Source: Brevundimonas aveniformis DSM 17977 (GTDB lineage: Bacteria > Pseudomonadota > Alphaproteobacteria > Caulobacterales > Caulobacteraceae). Taken from it: a stretch of DNA of 64,000 bases. A program made the position numbers and the translations under genes. Location: positions 620,001 through 684,000 of the forward strand of contig NZ_AUAO01000001.1 in assembly GCF_000428765.1 (NCBI RefSeq). The letters run 5' to 3'. Below the pieces are notes generated by a model that did not search any database, was not told where the DNA came from, and was given only the letters and a program-made list of their open reading frames with translations. Positions 36,473-47,355 of this stretch are shown one piece after another. Numbering within the stretch: the stretch's first letter is position 1; each line of letters begins with the position of its first letter.

Positions 36473-37246
36473 ATGCGTAGTCTGGCAGTCCTGACGAGTC
36501 TGGTCCTGGCCCTGGGCATGGCAGGCTGTCAGGGGCAATCCGAGGCCAAGGAAGACGAGGCCGTCTCGACCGGAGCGGCCGAAGACGAGATCGCGACGCC
36601 AGAGTTGACCGCCGAAGAGGCAGACACCCGCGCCTTCTTCGCGGCCTGGGAGGCGGCCGCACCCGTAACCGCCTCTGATCCCCGCTTGAATGACGAGGAG
36701 GATGTTCGTTGGCCGGAGCCCACCGCCGGTAGCTACGAATTCCGGGATGGCGACGTCATCCAGCTCTCGACGGACCTTTATGCGCTGGTGTCGCGCGGCT
36801 ATGGCCAGGGCAGCACCGGCAAGGGGGTCCTCGCCTTTCATTATCTGACTCGAACGGCCGACGGTTTCCGGCGCGTGGGGGCCGAGCCCCTGTTTATTGC
36901 CGGCGGCGTCAACGGCCAACCGCCGACCTTCACCGTCCACCGCGACCTGATGCCCGCCCCTGCCGTTGTGGTCACCACACGGACCGAGGGTCGCACCGGA
37001 GCCTGTTCCGTCGCCCAGATCGTTGAGCTCGCGCCGAGCCAGCCTGTCTTGCGCGTTGTGAATTTGCCACTGGGCTTTGAGGCATCCGGTTCTGGCCAGG
37101 GCTGGCAGGGCGAACCGGAAGCCGGGCGGGCGGGGCGCGATTTCGCGGTCCAGTATTCCGGGGCCTCGGAAGCCAAGGCGACCTGGATCCTCACCGACGC
37201 GGGGACCTATCGGGCCTCGGGTCAGCCGCGCCTTTCGGGCTGCTGA
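36473..37246 (+). CDS. Predicted lipoprotein, unknown function
   Basis: A 257-residue protein beginning M-R-S-L-A-V-L-T-S-L-V-L-A-L-G-M-A-G-C, a signal peptide with lipobox G-M-A-G-C, so the mature protein is lipid-anchored at the cysteine. An acidic linker of about 40 residues follows (E-A-K-E-D-E-A-V). The globular part includes F-R-D-G-D-V-I-Q-L-S-T-D-L-Y-A-L-V-S-R-G-Y and ends C-terminally with Gly-Cys. No family is recognised. The start follows a 123-bp spacer with no evident terminator. Lipidation would depend on Lnt encoded 11 kb upstream. Confidence 0.72.
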   Translation: MRSLAVLTSLVLALGMAGCQGQSEAKEDEAVSTGAAEDEIATPELTAEEADTRAFFAAWEAAAPVTASDPRLNDEEDVRWPEPTAGSYEFRDGDVIQLSTDLYALVSRGYGQGSTGKGVLAFHYLTRTADGFRRVGAEPLFIAGGVNGQPPTFTVHRDLMPAPAVVVTTRTEGRTGACSVAQIVELAPSQPVLRVVNLPLGFEASGSGQGWQGEPEAGRAGRDFAVQYSGASEAKATWILTDAGTYRASGQPRLSGC

Positions 37247-37338
37247 CTGGACAAGTCGTCGCCCAGGGCCTAGACCCCGCCCCTTTTTCCGCGTCAACCG
37301 GGTCCGATCCCCGGTGCCGCCCGTCTACGGAGCGTGCC

Positions 37339-37776
37339 ATGAGCCGCCATCGCCATCATGATCGCAACACCACCGGACCCTCGCAGCGCCAGCTACGCGC
37401 CGGCGAACTGATCCGTCATGCGCTGGTTGAAGTCCTGCGTGAGGAAGAGATTCACGACCCAGCCCTCAAGGGTGTGTCGGTGACGGTGACCGAGGTTCGC
37501 CTGAGCCCGGATCTCAAACATGCGACCTGTTTCGTCGAGCCCCTTGGCGCGGGCGTGGCCGACGCCGAGGTCGGGGATCATATCGACGAGATCGTCAAGG
37601 CATTGAATGGTCATGCCAAATTCATCCGTGGGGCCTTGGGCCGACACATCGACATGAAGTTCACGCCCGATTTGCGCTTCCGGCACGACGAGAGCTTCGA
37701 TGCGGCGAGCCATATGGACCGTCTGTTCAATGATCCGCGGGTGCGGGCCGACCTCGAACGGAGCGACGAGGACTGA
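37339..37776 (+). CDS. rbfA: Ribosome-binding factor A
   Basis: A 145-residue KH-fold cold-shock factor needed for 16S rRNA 5'-end processing. It starts [17 protein letters not shown] after a His/Arg-rich leader and includes [16 protein letters not shown] and [16 protein letters not shown]. The TGA stop shares one base with the ATG of truB (TGATG), giving rbfA-truB coupling. Confidence 0.95.
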   Translation: MSRHRHHDRNTTGPSQRQLRAGELIRHALVEVLREEEIHDPALKGVSVTVTEVRLSPDLKHATCFVEPLGAGVADAEVGDHIDEIVKALNGHAKFIRGALGRHIDMKFTPDLRFRHDESFDAASHMDRLFNDPRVRADLERSDED

Positions 37777-38711
37777 TGGGTCGCCACAAACGCGGTCTGC
37801 CGGTCCATGGGTGGGTTTGTCTCGACAAGCCCCTGGAGATGGGATCGACCCAGGCGGTCAGCCGCGTTCGGCGGCTCTTCGACGCCCGGAAGGCCGGACA
37901 CGCCGGAACCCTCGACCCCCTGGCGTCCGGCATCCTGCCCATCGCCCTGGGCGAGGCGACCAAGACCGTGCCCTTCATGCAGGACGCCCGAAAGACCTAT
38001 CGCTTTGTCATCGAATGGGGGGCGTCAACCACCACCCAGGACCGCGAAGGCGAAGTCGTCGCCCGTTCCGATGTTCGCCCCGACCCTGAACAGGTCGCGG
38101 CGGCGCTGACCGCCTTCGTCGGCGACATCAATCAGGTCCCTCCGGCCTTTTCGGCCATCAAGGTCGATGGTGCGCGGGCCTATGATCTGGCCCGTGACGG
38201 CCAGACGGTGGAACTCAAGTCCCGGCCGGTCACCATCCATCAGGCATCGGTCACAGCCGTTCCTGACCTCGACCATATCGAGATCACCGTCCTGACGGGA
38301 AAGGGTGTCTATATCCGGTCGCTGGCGCGCGACCTGGCCTCGGTTCTTGGAGCGGAGGGTCATGTCTCTCTGCTCCGGCGCGAACGGGTCGGCCCCTTCG
38401 GCCTGGAAAACGCGGTAGGGCTGGAATTCCTCGAGGATTTGGTGCATAGGGGCGCCGCCTCGGAGGGCTTGCTTCCGATCACGACCGCTCTGGACGACAT
38501 CCCGGACCTGGCCGTGACCGACGAAGATGCCTTCCGGCTGAGGCAGGGACGATCCATCGTTCTCCTTCCCCGGCAAATGGAAGCGATCCAGGCCCGGCTT
38601 TCGGCCGGCTCGCAGACCGTTTCCGCCGTCCAGGGAAATGAGCCGGTGGCCCTGTGCAGCCTGAAGGCCGGACGGCTTGAGCCGGACCGCGTTTTCAATC
38701 TCCAGACCTAA
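37776..38711 (+). CDS. truB: tRNA pseudouridine(55) synthase
   Basis: A 311-residue pseudouridine synthase for U55 in the T-loop of tRNAs. The start [15 protein letters not shown] and the catalytic block [14 protein letters not shown], with the essential Asp, are intact. Also visible are [18 protein letters not shown] and [12 protein letters not shown]-terminal PUA-like part follows. Its TAA stop overlaps the ribosome-binding site of rpsO. Confidence 0.96.
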   Translation: MGRHKRGLPVHGWVCLDKPLEMGSTQAVSRVRRLFDARKAGHAGTLDPLASGILPIALGEATKTVPFMQDARKTYRFVIEWGASTTTQDREGEVVARSDVRPDPEQVAAALTAFVGDINQVPPAFSAIKVDGARAYDLARDGQTVELKSRPVTIHQASVTAVPDLDHIEITVLTGKGVYIRSLARDLASVLGAEGHVSLLRRERVGPFGLENAVGLEFLEDLVHRGAASEGLLPITTALDDIPDLAVTDEDAFRLRQGRSIVLLPRQMEAIQARLSAGSQTVSAVQGNEPVALCSLKAGRLEPDRVFNLQT

Positions 38712-38721
38712 GGAGTTTTCG

Positions 38722-38991
38722 ATGTCGATTACCGCCGAGCGCAAGAGCGCCGTCATCGCCGACAATGCCCGCAAAGAGGGCGACACCGGGTCGGCTGAAG
38801 TCCAGGTCGCGATCCTGACCGAACGGATCGTCAACCTGACCGAGCACTTCAAGACTCACAAGAAGGACAATCACAGCCGCCGCGGCCTTCTGAAGCTGGT
38901 TTCCCAGCGCCGCCGTCAGCTGGACTTCCTCAAGAAGACCGACGAGGCCCGTTATCAGGCCCTTATCGCCAAGTTGGGCCTGCGCCGCTAA
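38722..38991 (+). CDS. rpsO: 30S ribosomal protein S15
   Basis: An 89-residue primary 16S rRNA-binding protein. Conserved parts are [33 protein letters not shown] and [16 protein letters not shown] at 38710-38715 lies 6 bp before the ATG and overlaps the truB stop, so truB and rpsO may be coupled. A strong terminator follows. Confidence 0.97.
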   Translation: MSITAERKSAVIADNARKEGDTGSAEVQVAILTERIVNLTEHFKTHKKDNHSRRGLLKLVSQRRRQLDFLKKTDEARYQALIAKLGLRR

Positions 38992-39005
38992 GGCCGGATC
39001 CACCA

Positions 39006-39029
39006 GAAAGGGGCCGTCAGGCCCCTTTC
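39006..39029 (+). terminator. Terminator after rpsO
   Basis: GAAAGGGGCC (39006-39015) and GGCCCCTTTC (39020-39029) form a perfect 10-bp stem with a GTCA loop. The T-rich part of the stem replaces a free T run. It separates rpsO from pnp, which has a 206-bp leader. Confidence 0.75.
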
Positions 39030-39197
39030 GCATTTCCATCGGCCGTTCAGGTCGGTGATCTCGCGAGGGCCCCAACGGTCCTCAACTTCCAAATCGCTGG
39101 TCCTGGGACCGGCGGCTCACTGGACTGAAGGACTGAAGTCCCTCCCGTCCGTCGCCCGCGAGGAATTCGCCCGTGGGCCTCCTGAAAGATCAGAAAA

Positions 39198-41351
<2,154 letters not shown>

Positions 41352-41376
41352 GCTGGTCCAACATCGCCGGAAACTG

Positions 41377-41401
41377 GAAGGGGGCCCTTGCGGCCCCCTT
41401 C
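41377..41401 (+). terminator. Terminator after pnp
   Basis: GAAGGGGGCC (41377-41386) pairs exactly with GGCCCCCTTC (41392-41401) across a 5-nt loop. It has the same design as the rpsO terminator. A parS site begins 13 bp later. Confidence 0.75.
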
Positions 41402-41413
41402 GCATATCGCCAC

Positions 41414-41429
41414 TGTTTCACGTGAAACT
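41414..41429. promoter_or_regulatory. parS site 1 (ParB-binding)
   Basis: TGTTTCACGTGAAACT matches the ParB-binding parS consensus TGTTTCACGTGAAACA at 15 of 16 positions and contains a perfect 14-bp palindrome. It lies between pnp and the DUF6489 gene, 4 kb from parA-parB. ParB loads here and spreads or slides with CTP to form the partition complex. Confidence 0.88.
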
Positions 41430-41441
41430 AGGGAGCGCCCC

Positions 41442-41681
41442 ATGAAGATCAATGTCGAGATCGACTGTACCCCAGCGGAAGCCCGGACCTTTCTCGGTCT
41501 GCCCGATGTCGCCCCTCTCAACGATCATCTCGTCGCAGAGATGCAGCGGCGGATGGATGAGAACATGGCCCGGATGCAGCCCGAGGAGCTGATGAGAACC
41601 TGGGCGTCGTTTGGCGTTCAGGCGACCGAGCAGTTTCGGTCGATGATGAACATGGCCACCACCGGAACCACTAAGCCCTGA
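41442..41681 (+). CDS. DUF6489 family small protein
   Basis: A 79-residue protein reading [23 protein letters not shown], then [13 protein letters not shown] and a short helix. I recall this start as typical of DUF6489, a small conserved alphaproteobacterial family with no known function. The ATG at 41442 fits; the frame begins earlier inside the pnp terminator and parS. It sits 12 bp after parS site 1, between pnp and mnmE. Confidence 0.8.
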   Translation: MKINVEIDCTPAEARTFLGLPDVAPLNDHLVAEMQRRMDENMARMQPEELMRTWASFGVQATEQFRSMMNMATTGTTKP

Positions 41682-41775
41682 GCCACCCCTTCCCCGCCTA
41701 TGCGGAGCGGGACCATCCCATGCCCACCACAGCCGGGACGGGTGGAGGGGCCTTCTTCAGAACGCCGACGCCCAG

Positions 41776-43053
41776 ATGACCGACACCATCTTTGCCCTCG
41801 CCACCCCGCCCGGCCGGGGAGCGGTTGCCGTGATACGCATCAGCGGACCGGCTTCCGGGCGCGCGCTCGCCCAAATCGGAGCCACCTCGCTGACGGCGAG
41901 GCGGGCCTCTCTGCGCCGCCTTGTCGACGCTGATCACCGCGAGATTGATCAGGCCCTTGTGTTCTGGTTCCCGGGCCCAGCCAGCTTCACGGGCGAGGAC
42001 AGCGCCGAGCTGCATCTGCATGGCGGCCTCGCTGTGATCGAGACGATGACAGCGGCGCTCCTCCACACAGGTCTGCGCCTCGCCGAGCCCGGAGAGTTCA
42101 CGCGCCGCGCCTTCGAGAACGGCAAGCTCGACCTGTCTCAGGCAGAGGCGGTTGCGGATCTGGTTGATGCCGAAACCTCCGCTCAACGGGACCAAGCGCT
42201 TCAACAGCTCGGGGGCGCGCTCAGCCGCCGCTATGAGGACTGGCGTCAGCGACTGATTCATGTGCTGGCGATGCTCGAGGCCGCCGTCGACTTCCCCGAC
42301 GAGGAGTTGCCGGAAGATGTCGCAGGTCGCGCCCGCCCCGACCTCGACGCCCTTCTCCTCGATCTAGAGCAGGCCCTGTCCGAAAGTGCGCGCGGAACCC
42401 GCATCCGCGAGGGATACCGTATTGCCCTGACCGGAGCCCCAAATGCCGGCAAGTCATCTCTGTTCAATGCCCTTGTCGAGCGCGACGCCGCCATTGTGAC
42501 CCCGATTGCGGGGACCACCCGGGATGTGATCGAGGGCCAACTCGTCTTAGGCGGGCGCAAGGTTCTGATCGCCGATACAGCCGGCCTTCGCGAAACGGAC
42601 GATGTCATCGAGGCTGAGGGCGTCGCTCGGGCGCGGGCCTGGGCCGCCGCTGCCGATCTGGAACTCCACCTCGTGCCGGTCGATGAGCCGCCGCCGGCGG
42701 TTCCCGATGGCGTCTGGCTGATCCGAACCAAGGCCGATCTTCGCCCGAATGACGGGGTCGGCATCAGCATCGCTTCCGGCCATGGCCTAGCGGCCCTGCG
42801 CGCCGAACTCACGGCCGCTGTCGTGGCGGCCACATCAGGATCGGAGTTCCCAGCCGCGACCCAAGCGCGGCACGCCGTCCGCTTGAGGGACGCCCACCAA
42901 CATCTCGAACGGGCAGCTCATCACCTCCACGAGGCCGAGCTGGCCTCCGAGGACGTCCGGTTGGCCATTCGGGCGCTTGAGGCGGTCGCCGGACGCGTTG
43001 ATGTCGAGGCGGTTCTCGATGTGATCTTCTCCAGCTTCTGCATCGGAAAGTGA
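41776..43053 (+). CDS. mnmE: tRNA modification GTPase MnmE
   Basis: A 425-residue GTPase that, with MnmG, installs carboxymethylaminomethyl groups at U34 of certain tRNAs. The tetrahydrofolate-binding N-terminus reads [22 protein letters not shown]. The inserted G domain has [12 protein letters not shown] and D-T-A-G-L-R-E; the NKxD motif is relaxed to T-K-A-D. The C-terminus is C-I-G-K with the catalytic cysteine. It is slightly short for the family. It is bracketed by the two parS sites. Confidence 0.95.
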   Translation: MTDTIFALATPPGRGAVAVIRISGPASGRALAQIGATSLTARRASLRRLVDADHREIDQALVFWFPGPASFTGEDSAELHLHGGLAVIETMTAALLHTGLRLAEPGEFTRRAFENGKLDLSQAEAVADLVDAETSAQRDQALQQLGGALSRRYEDWRQRLIHVLAMLEAAVDFPDEELPEDVAGRARPDLDALLLDLEQALSESARGTRIREGYRIALTGAPNAGKSSLFNALVERDAAIVTPIAGTTRDVIEGQLVLGGRKVLIADTAGLRETDDVIEAEGVARARAWAAAADLELHLVPVDEPPPAVPDGVWLIRTKADLRPNDGVGISIASGHGLAALRAELTAAVVAATSGSEFPAATQARHAVRLRDAHQHLERAAHHLHEAELASEDVRLAIRALEAVAGRVDVEAVLDVIFSSFCIGK

Positions 43054-43058
43054 TCGTG

Positions 43059-43074
43059 TGTTTCACGTGAAACA
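43059..43074. promoter_or_regulatory. parS site 2 (perfect ParB-binding palindrome)
   Basis: TGTTTCACGTGAAACA is a perfect match to the canonical parS and fully palindromic. It lies 5 bp after the mnmE stop and 64 bp before mnmG. It is 1,645 bp from parS site 1 and 2.6 kb from the parA start. Confidence 0.95.
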
Positions 43075-43138
43075 GGGCGAGGTCGGTTCCGTCGCGCCCC
43101 TCGGTCTGCTATAGGCCCGCCTCCCTCTCCGGAGCTGT

Positions 43139-45019
43139 GTGTTGACCCCATCCTGGGACGTTATTGTGATCGGTGGCGGCCACGCCGGCTGCGAGGCGGC
43201 TCATGCCGCCTGGCGGACGGGTGCCCGTACCCTCCTCCTGACGCACAAGCTCGAAACCATCGGCGAGATGAGCTGCAACCCAGCCATGGGCGGCCTCGGC
43301 AAGGGCCATCTCATCCGCGAGATCGACGCCCTCGACGGCCTGATGGGTCGCATCTCGGATCGAGCCGCCATTCAGTATCGTCTTCTTAATCGCTCAAAGG
43401 GGCCCGCCGTGCGTGGCCCTCGCTCCCAGATCGACCGCGGCCTCTACCGACAAGCCATGCAGCAAGCTCTGTTCGAGAGCGACGGTCTGGACATTGAAGC
43501 GGCGGCTATCGAGGATCTAATCGTATCCGATGGCCGTGTCGTCGGCGTGGTCGATGATCGAGGTCAGACCCGGTATGGCCGGACTGTCATCCTGACCACC
43601 GGCACCTTCCTGAAGGGCGTGATCCATCGGGGCGATGAGCGGATCGCTGCGGGCCGCATCGGGGATCGCCCGTCCATTGGCCTGTCCGAACGCTTATACG
43701 CCCTGGACCTGCGGATGGGGCGCCTCAAGACCGGGACCCCGGCACGCCTTGAGGCCGACACCATTGCCTGGGATCAGCTGGAAATGCAGCAAGCTGACAA
43801 TCAGCCGTCGCGTTTCTCCTTCCTGGAAACAGGCCCCATTCTCGACCAGATCGCCTGTGGGGTCACCCACACCAACGCCGCCACGCACCAGATCATCGCT
43901 GAGAATCTCGCCGAATCCGCCGTCTATGGCGGGCGGTTGGCGGGCAAGGGACCGCGCTACTGCCCGTCGATCGAGGACAAGGTCGTCCGCTTCGCCGACA
44001 AGACAAGCCATCAGGTCTTTCTTGAGCCGGAAGGCCTGCCCGGAAACCCGGACGGCGAAACGGTCTATCCCAACGGTGTCTCGACGTCGGTATCCGAGGC
44101 AACCCAACTGGCCTTCCTGCGGACCATGCCGGGGCTCGAAGAGGTCCGGGTCCGACGCTACGGCTATGCCATCGAGTACGACTACGTCGATCCGACCAGT
44201 CTGCACCCGACCCTCGAACTGCGATCGCTGCCGGGACTTTACCTCGCCGGGCAGATCAACGGTACGACCGGTTATGAGGAGGCCGGGGCGCAGGGCCTGA
44301 TCGCAGGGCTCAACGCCGCCCGAGCCGCTGGCGGACAGGACGGCGTGGTGCTGGGACGTGACCAGGCTTATATCGGCGTCATGATCGATGACCTGGTGAC
44401 GCGGGGGGTGACCGAGCCCTACCGCATGTTCACCAGCCGGGCAGAGTTCCGCCTGACCCTCCGTGCGGACAATGCGGATCAACGATTGACTCCCGTCGGA
44501 ATCAATCACGGCCTCGTCAGCACTGATCGACGCCGGGCCTTTGAGTCCAAAGCCGAATCCCTGATGCACGCTCGCCGCCTGATGTTCGATACGCGTCTGA
44601 CGCCGAATGAGGCCAACCGCTTAGGACTAAACGTGAATCAGGATGGTCAACGGCGGTCGCTCAGCCAGCTTCTGGCCTACCCCGGCGGCTCGCTCGCAGC
44701 TTTCGTCGGCACCTGGCCCGAGATCGGCGGATGGTCCCGCGAGGTCATCGAACAGGTAGAGATCGATGCCGCCTACGCCGGCTATCTTGGACGCCAGGCC
44801 GCCGATGCCGAGGCGCTTCGACGCGACGAGAATCTGGTCATACCACCCCATACTGACTTCGCGTCGATCGGCGGTCTGTCGAATGAAGTCCGCGAGAAGC
44901 TGGTCGCTGTCCAGCCGCGAACGCTGGGACAGGCCGCGCGGATTGAGGGGGTTACCCCCGGTGCCTTGACCGCGCTCCTCGCGCACGTTCGCCGGTCACG
45001 TCCCGAGGCGGCGGCCTGA
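43139..45019 (+). CDS. mnmG: tRNA uridine-5-carboxymethylaminomethyl synthesis enzyme MnmG
   Basis: A 626-residue FAD protein, partner of MnmE. The N-terminal FAD site is [12 protein letters not shown], followed by [24 protein letters not shown] and [13 protein letters not shown] are further family blocks. The start is GTG (43139) with a TTG as the next codon; ATG is absent nearby. parS site 2 lies in its upstream region. rsmG follows after 4 bp. Confidence 0.95.
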   Translation: MLTPSWDVIVIGGGHAGCEAAHAAWRTGARTLLLTHKLETIGEMSCNPAMGGLGKGHLIREIDALDGLMGRISDRAAIQYRLLNRSKGPAVRGPRSQIDRGLYRQAMQQALFESDGLDIEAAAIEDLIVSDGRVVGVVDDRGQTRYGRTVILTTGTFLKGVIHRGDERIAAGRIGDRPSIGLSERLYALDLRMGRLKTGTPARLEADTIAWDQLEMQQADNQPSRFSFLETGPILDQIACGVTHTNAATHQIIAENLAESAVYGGRLAGKGPRYCPSIEDKVVRFADKTSHQVFLEPEGLPGNPDGETVYPNGVSTSVSEATQLAFLRTMPGLEEVRVRRYGYAIEYDYVDPTSLHPTLELRSLPGLYLAGQINGTTGYEEAGAQGLIAGLNAARAAGGQDGVVLGRDQAYIGVMIDDLVTRGVTEPYRMFTSRAEFRLTLRADNADQRLTPVGINHGLVSTDRRRAFESKAESLMHARRLMFDTRLTPNEANRLGLNVNQDGQRRSLSQLLAYPGGSLAAFVGTWPEIGGWSREVIEQVEIDAAYAGYLGRQAADAEALRRDENLVIPPHTDFASIGGLSNEVREKLVAVQPRTLGQAARIEGVTPGALTALLAHVRRSRPEAAA

Positions 45020-45023
45020 TCAT

Positions 45024-45638
45024 ATGACCCCGGCAGAGTTTCAGACACGGACCGGAGCCTCCGTCGCGGCCATGACGGATCTCGAACGCTATCGCGAGAT
45101 GCTCGTCGCCGGAAATGAGGTCATGAATCTGGTCGGGCCGGCCAGCCTGCCGGACTATTGGAACCGGCATGCATTCGACAGCGCCCAGCTTCTCTCCCTG
45201 GCCCCAGAAGCCAGCACGTGGGCCGATCTCGGTGCGGGGGCCGGCCTGCCCGGCGTCGTCCTGGCGGTCCTCCTCAAAGACAGCCCCGGAAGTCAGGTGT
45301 GGCTGATCGACAGCCAGGCCAAACGAATTCGATTCTTGAATGAGGTTGTCAGCACCCTGTCTTTACCAGCCCGGGTTATCCACGCCCGCGCAGAAGACCT
45401 TGCCCTCCAGGTCGATATCGTTACCGCCCGTGCCTGCGCGCCGCTTGACAGGTTGCTGCAATTCGCAGCGCCCTACCGCAAAAGAGGTGCCGAGGCCCTG
45501 TTCCTCAAGGGCGAAAAGGCCGAAGAAGAAATTGCCGCGGCACGCCGGTCCCACCGATTCGATGTCGAGGTCCTACCGTCCGCCAGCGACCCTCGGGGCC
45601 GCATCCTACGCATCCGGAGTTCCCAGCGTGTCGCGTGA
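45024..45638 (+). CDS. rsmG: 16S rRNA (guanine527-N7)-methyltransferase
   Basis: A 204-residue SAM-dependent methyltransferase for G527 of 16S rRNA; loss of RsmG gives low-level streptomycin resistance in other bacteria. Motif I is W-A-D-L-G-A-G-A-G-L-P-G-V-V-L-A, and N-L-V-G-P-A-S-L-P-D-Y-W-N-R-H precedes it. A-R-A-C-A-P-L-D-R-L-L is also conserved. It follows mnmG and overlaps the GTG start of parA by 11 bp. Confidence 0.94.
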   Translation: MTPAEFQTRTGASVAAMTDLERYREMLVAGNEVMNLVGPASLPDYWNRHAFDSAQLLSLAPEASTWADLGAGAGLPGVVLAVLLKDSPGSQVWLIDSQAKRIRFLNEVVSTLSLPARVIHARAEDLALQVDIVTARACAPLDRLLQFAAPYRKRGAEALFLKGEKAEEEIAAARRSHRFDVEVLPSASDPRGRILRIRSSQRVA

Positions 45639-46464
45639 AGTTCCACCGCCCCGCGTCCTAGCCATTGCCAACCAGAAGGGGGGCGTCGGCAAGACGACCA
45701 CGGCCATCAACCTGGGCACCGCCCTGGCCGCCGTCGGTGAGCGCGTCCTGCTGATCGACATGGACCCCCAAGGCAATGCCTCAACCGGCCTGGGTGTGCC
45801 GCGCGAACAGCGGCGCGTGACCATCTATGACGTGATTGTCGACCAACGCCCGCTGCATGAGGCCGCCGTCGAAACCCTGGTTCCCAATCTGTGGCTCGTG
45901 CCGTCTGATCCCGATCTGTCCGGCATTGAGATTGAACTAGGCCAGGCAGAGCGCCGCTCGTTTCGACTTCGCGACGGCGTCGACAAGCTGAAGCAGCTCA
46001 AGGATACGCTCAAGCCGACCTATGTGCTGATCGACTGCCCGCCATCGCTGAATCTGTTGACCGTCAACGCCATGTCAGCCGCCGATGCCGTTCTGGTCCC
46101 GCTTCAGTGTGAGTTCTTTGCCCTCGAAGGGCTCACCCAGCTGATGCGAACGGTGGATCTGGTACGTTCCAGCCTCAATCCGCGCCTGGATATCCAGGGC
46201 ATTGTCCTGACCATGTATGATCGCAGAAACGCCTTGTCCGGCCAGGTCGAGGCCGACGTACGCGGGCACTTCGGCGACACCGTCTATGAGACGATGATCC
46301 CGCGCAACGTCCGCGTGTCCGAGGCCCCGTCCTTCGGCAAACCCGCCCTCATCTATGATCTGAAATGTGCCGGCAGCCAGGCCTACCTCAAGCTGGCGCG
46401 GGAGCTGGTCCGCCGCGAGCGTGCGCGTCGCCGCTCTACGCAAATTCTCGAAAAGGCAGAGTAA
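45628..46464 (+). CDS. parA: Chromosome partition ATPase ParA
   Basis: A 278-residue Walker-type partition ATPase. The deviant Walker A is A-N-Q-K-G-G-V-G-K-T-T-T-A-I-N-L-G, then L-L-I-D-M-D-P-Q-G-N-A-S-T-G-L-G and L-I-D-C-P-P-S-L. The GTG at 45628 (V-S-R-E-V-P-P-P) overlaps the rsmG end and gives a size like Caulobacter ParA; the frame also opens earlier, inside rsmG. ParA gradients pull the ParB-parS complex across the cell. parB starts on the next base after its stop. Confidence 0.96.
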   Translation: MSREVPPPRVLAIANQKGGVGKTTTAINLGTALAAVGERVLLIDMDPQGNASTGLGVPREQRRVTIYDVIVDQRPLHEAAVETLVPNLWLVPSDPDLSGIEIELGQAERRSFRLRDGVDKLKQLKDTLKPTYVLIDCPPSLNLLTVNAMSAADAVLVPLQCEFFALEGLTQLMRTVDLVRSSLNPRLDIQGIVLTMYDRRNALSGQVEADVRGHFGDTVYETMIPRNVRVSEAPSFGKPALIYDLKCAGSQAYLKLARELVRRERARRRSTQILEKAE

Positions 46465-47334
46465 ATGTCCGAACGCCAAAGAGGCCTTGGCCGAGGTCTG
46501 TCGGCCCTTCTGGGTGAGGCCGCCTCCGATACCCACGACGTCGCCCCGCCTTCCGCTCCGACCGACACGCCAATCGAGTTGATCCGTCGCAACCCGGACC
46601 AGCCCCGGCGCACCTTTACCGAGGCCGAGTTGGAGGCCCTGACAGCCTCGATCAAGGAACGTGGTGTTCTACAGCCCATCCTGATCCGCCCGGCCCCGGA
46701 CGGCGACGGCTACCAGATCGTCGCCGGCGAACGTCGCTGGCGTGCAGCCCAACGCGCCAGCCTGGCCACAATCCCGGCGGTCATTCGCGAACTCGATGAT
46801 CGTCAGGTGCTCGAGATCGCCATCATCGAGAACGTCCAGCGCGCCGATCTGAACCCGATTGAAGAGGCCCTCGGCTATCGGGCCCTGATCGAACGGTTCG
46901 GGCGCACACACGAAGGCCTGGGCGAAATCGTCGGCAAGAGCCGCAGCCATGTGGCCAACACACTGCGCCTTCTCAGCTTGCCGGATGGCGTGCGGGTTCA
47001 TGTTGAGGAAGGCCTGATCTCGGCAGGCCACGCCCGGGCCTTGCTAACGGCCGAGAATGCCGAAGCCCTGGCGGAACGTATCATTGCTGAAGGCCTGAGC
47101 GTGCGCCAGACGGAAGCCTTGGCCAAGGGGGCCGCCGAACGCCCGGCACGCGCCGCCACGCGCCGCGACACAGCGGATCGGAACCCCGATATCGCCGCCC
47201 TGGAGCGTGATCTGTCTGACAGCCTCGGCCTGAAGGTCGATCTGACCGACAAGGGTGGCAAGGGGGCTTTGACCCTGCGCTACGGCACCCTGGAGCAGCT
47301 GGATGAGCTCTGTCGCCGATTGATGCGCGGTTGA
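46465..47334 (+). CDS. parB: Chromosome partition protein ParB
   Basis: A 289-residue parS-binding CTPase. The N-terminal part has R-R-N-P-D-Q-P-R-R-T-F, I-L-I-R-P-A-P-D-G-D-G and the CTP/clamp motif A-G-E-R-R-W-R-A-A. The central helix-turn-helix includes E-I-V-G-K-S-R-S-H-V-A-N-T-L-R-L-L. A basic linker leads to the dimerisation domain. The extreme N-terminus R-G-L-G-R-G-L-S-A-L-L-G is the ParA-contacting motif. It follows parA with no gap and is convergent with holA across a 16-bp palindrome. Confidence 0.96.
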   Translation: MSERQRGLGRGLSALLGEAASDTHDVAPPSAPTDTPIELIRRNPDQPRRTFTEAELEALTASIKERGVLQPILIRPAPDGDGYQIVAGERRWRAAQRASLATIPAVIRELDDRQVLEIAIIENVQRADLNPIEEALGYRALIERFGRTHEGLGEIVGKSRSHVANTLRLLSLPDGVRVHVEEGLISAGHARALLTAENAEALAERIIAEGLSVRQTEALAKGAAERPARAATRRDTADRNPDIAALERDLSDSLGLKVDLTDKGGKGALTLRYGTLEQLDELCRRLMRG

Positions 47335-47348
47335 ATCAAGCTTGATTC
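47333..47348. repeat. 16-bp palindrome with two GANTC sites after parB
   Basis: GAATCAAGCTTGATTC is a perfect palindrome starting inside the parB stop codon and ending before holA. Both ends are GANTC (GAATC, GATTC), the CcrM methylation target in Caulobacterales. It may act as a bidirectional terminator for the convergent genes, although it lacks the G+C stem and T run expected of one. Confidence 0.6.
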
Positions 47349-47355
47349 GGCCCGC

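Noticed and set aside
37298..37314. CCGGG-TCCGATC-CCCGG, resembling a tRNA T-arm before rbfA.
   Set aside because: No acceptor, D or anticodon arms surround it and the loop lacks TTC. It is probably chance or a small hairpin.
45376..45384. TTATCCACG resembling a DnaA box (one mismatch).
   Set aside because: A single copy inside rsmG with no cluster or AT-rich unwinding region; not evidence for an origin.
45622..45640. A parS-like CGCGTGAA stretch at the parA start.
   Set aside because: Only about half of the parS positions match and the palindrome is broken. The bases are explained by the parA start and the rsmG stop.
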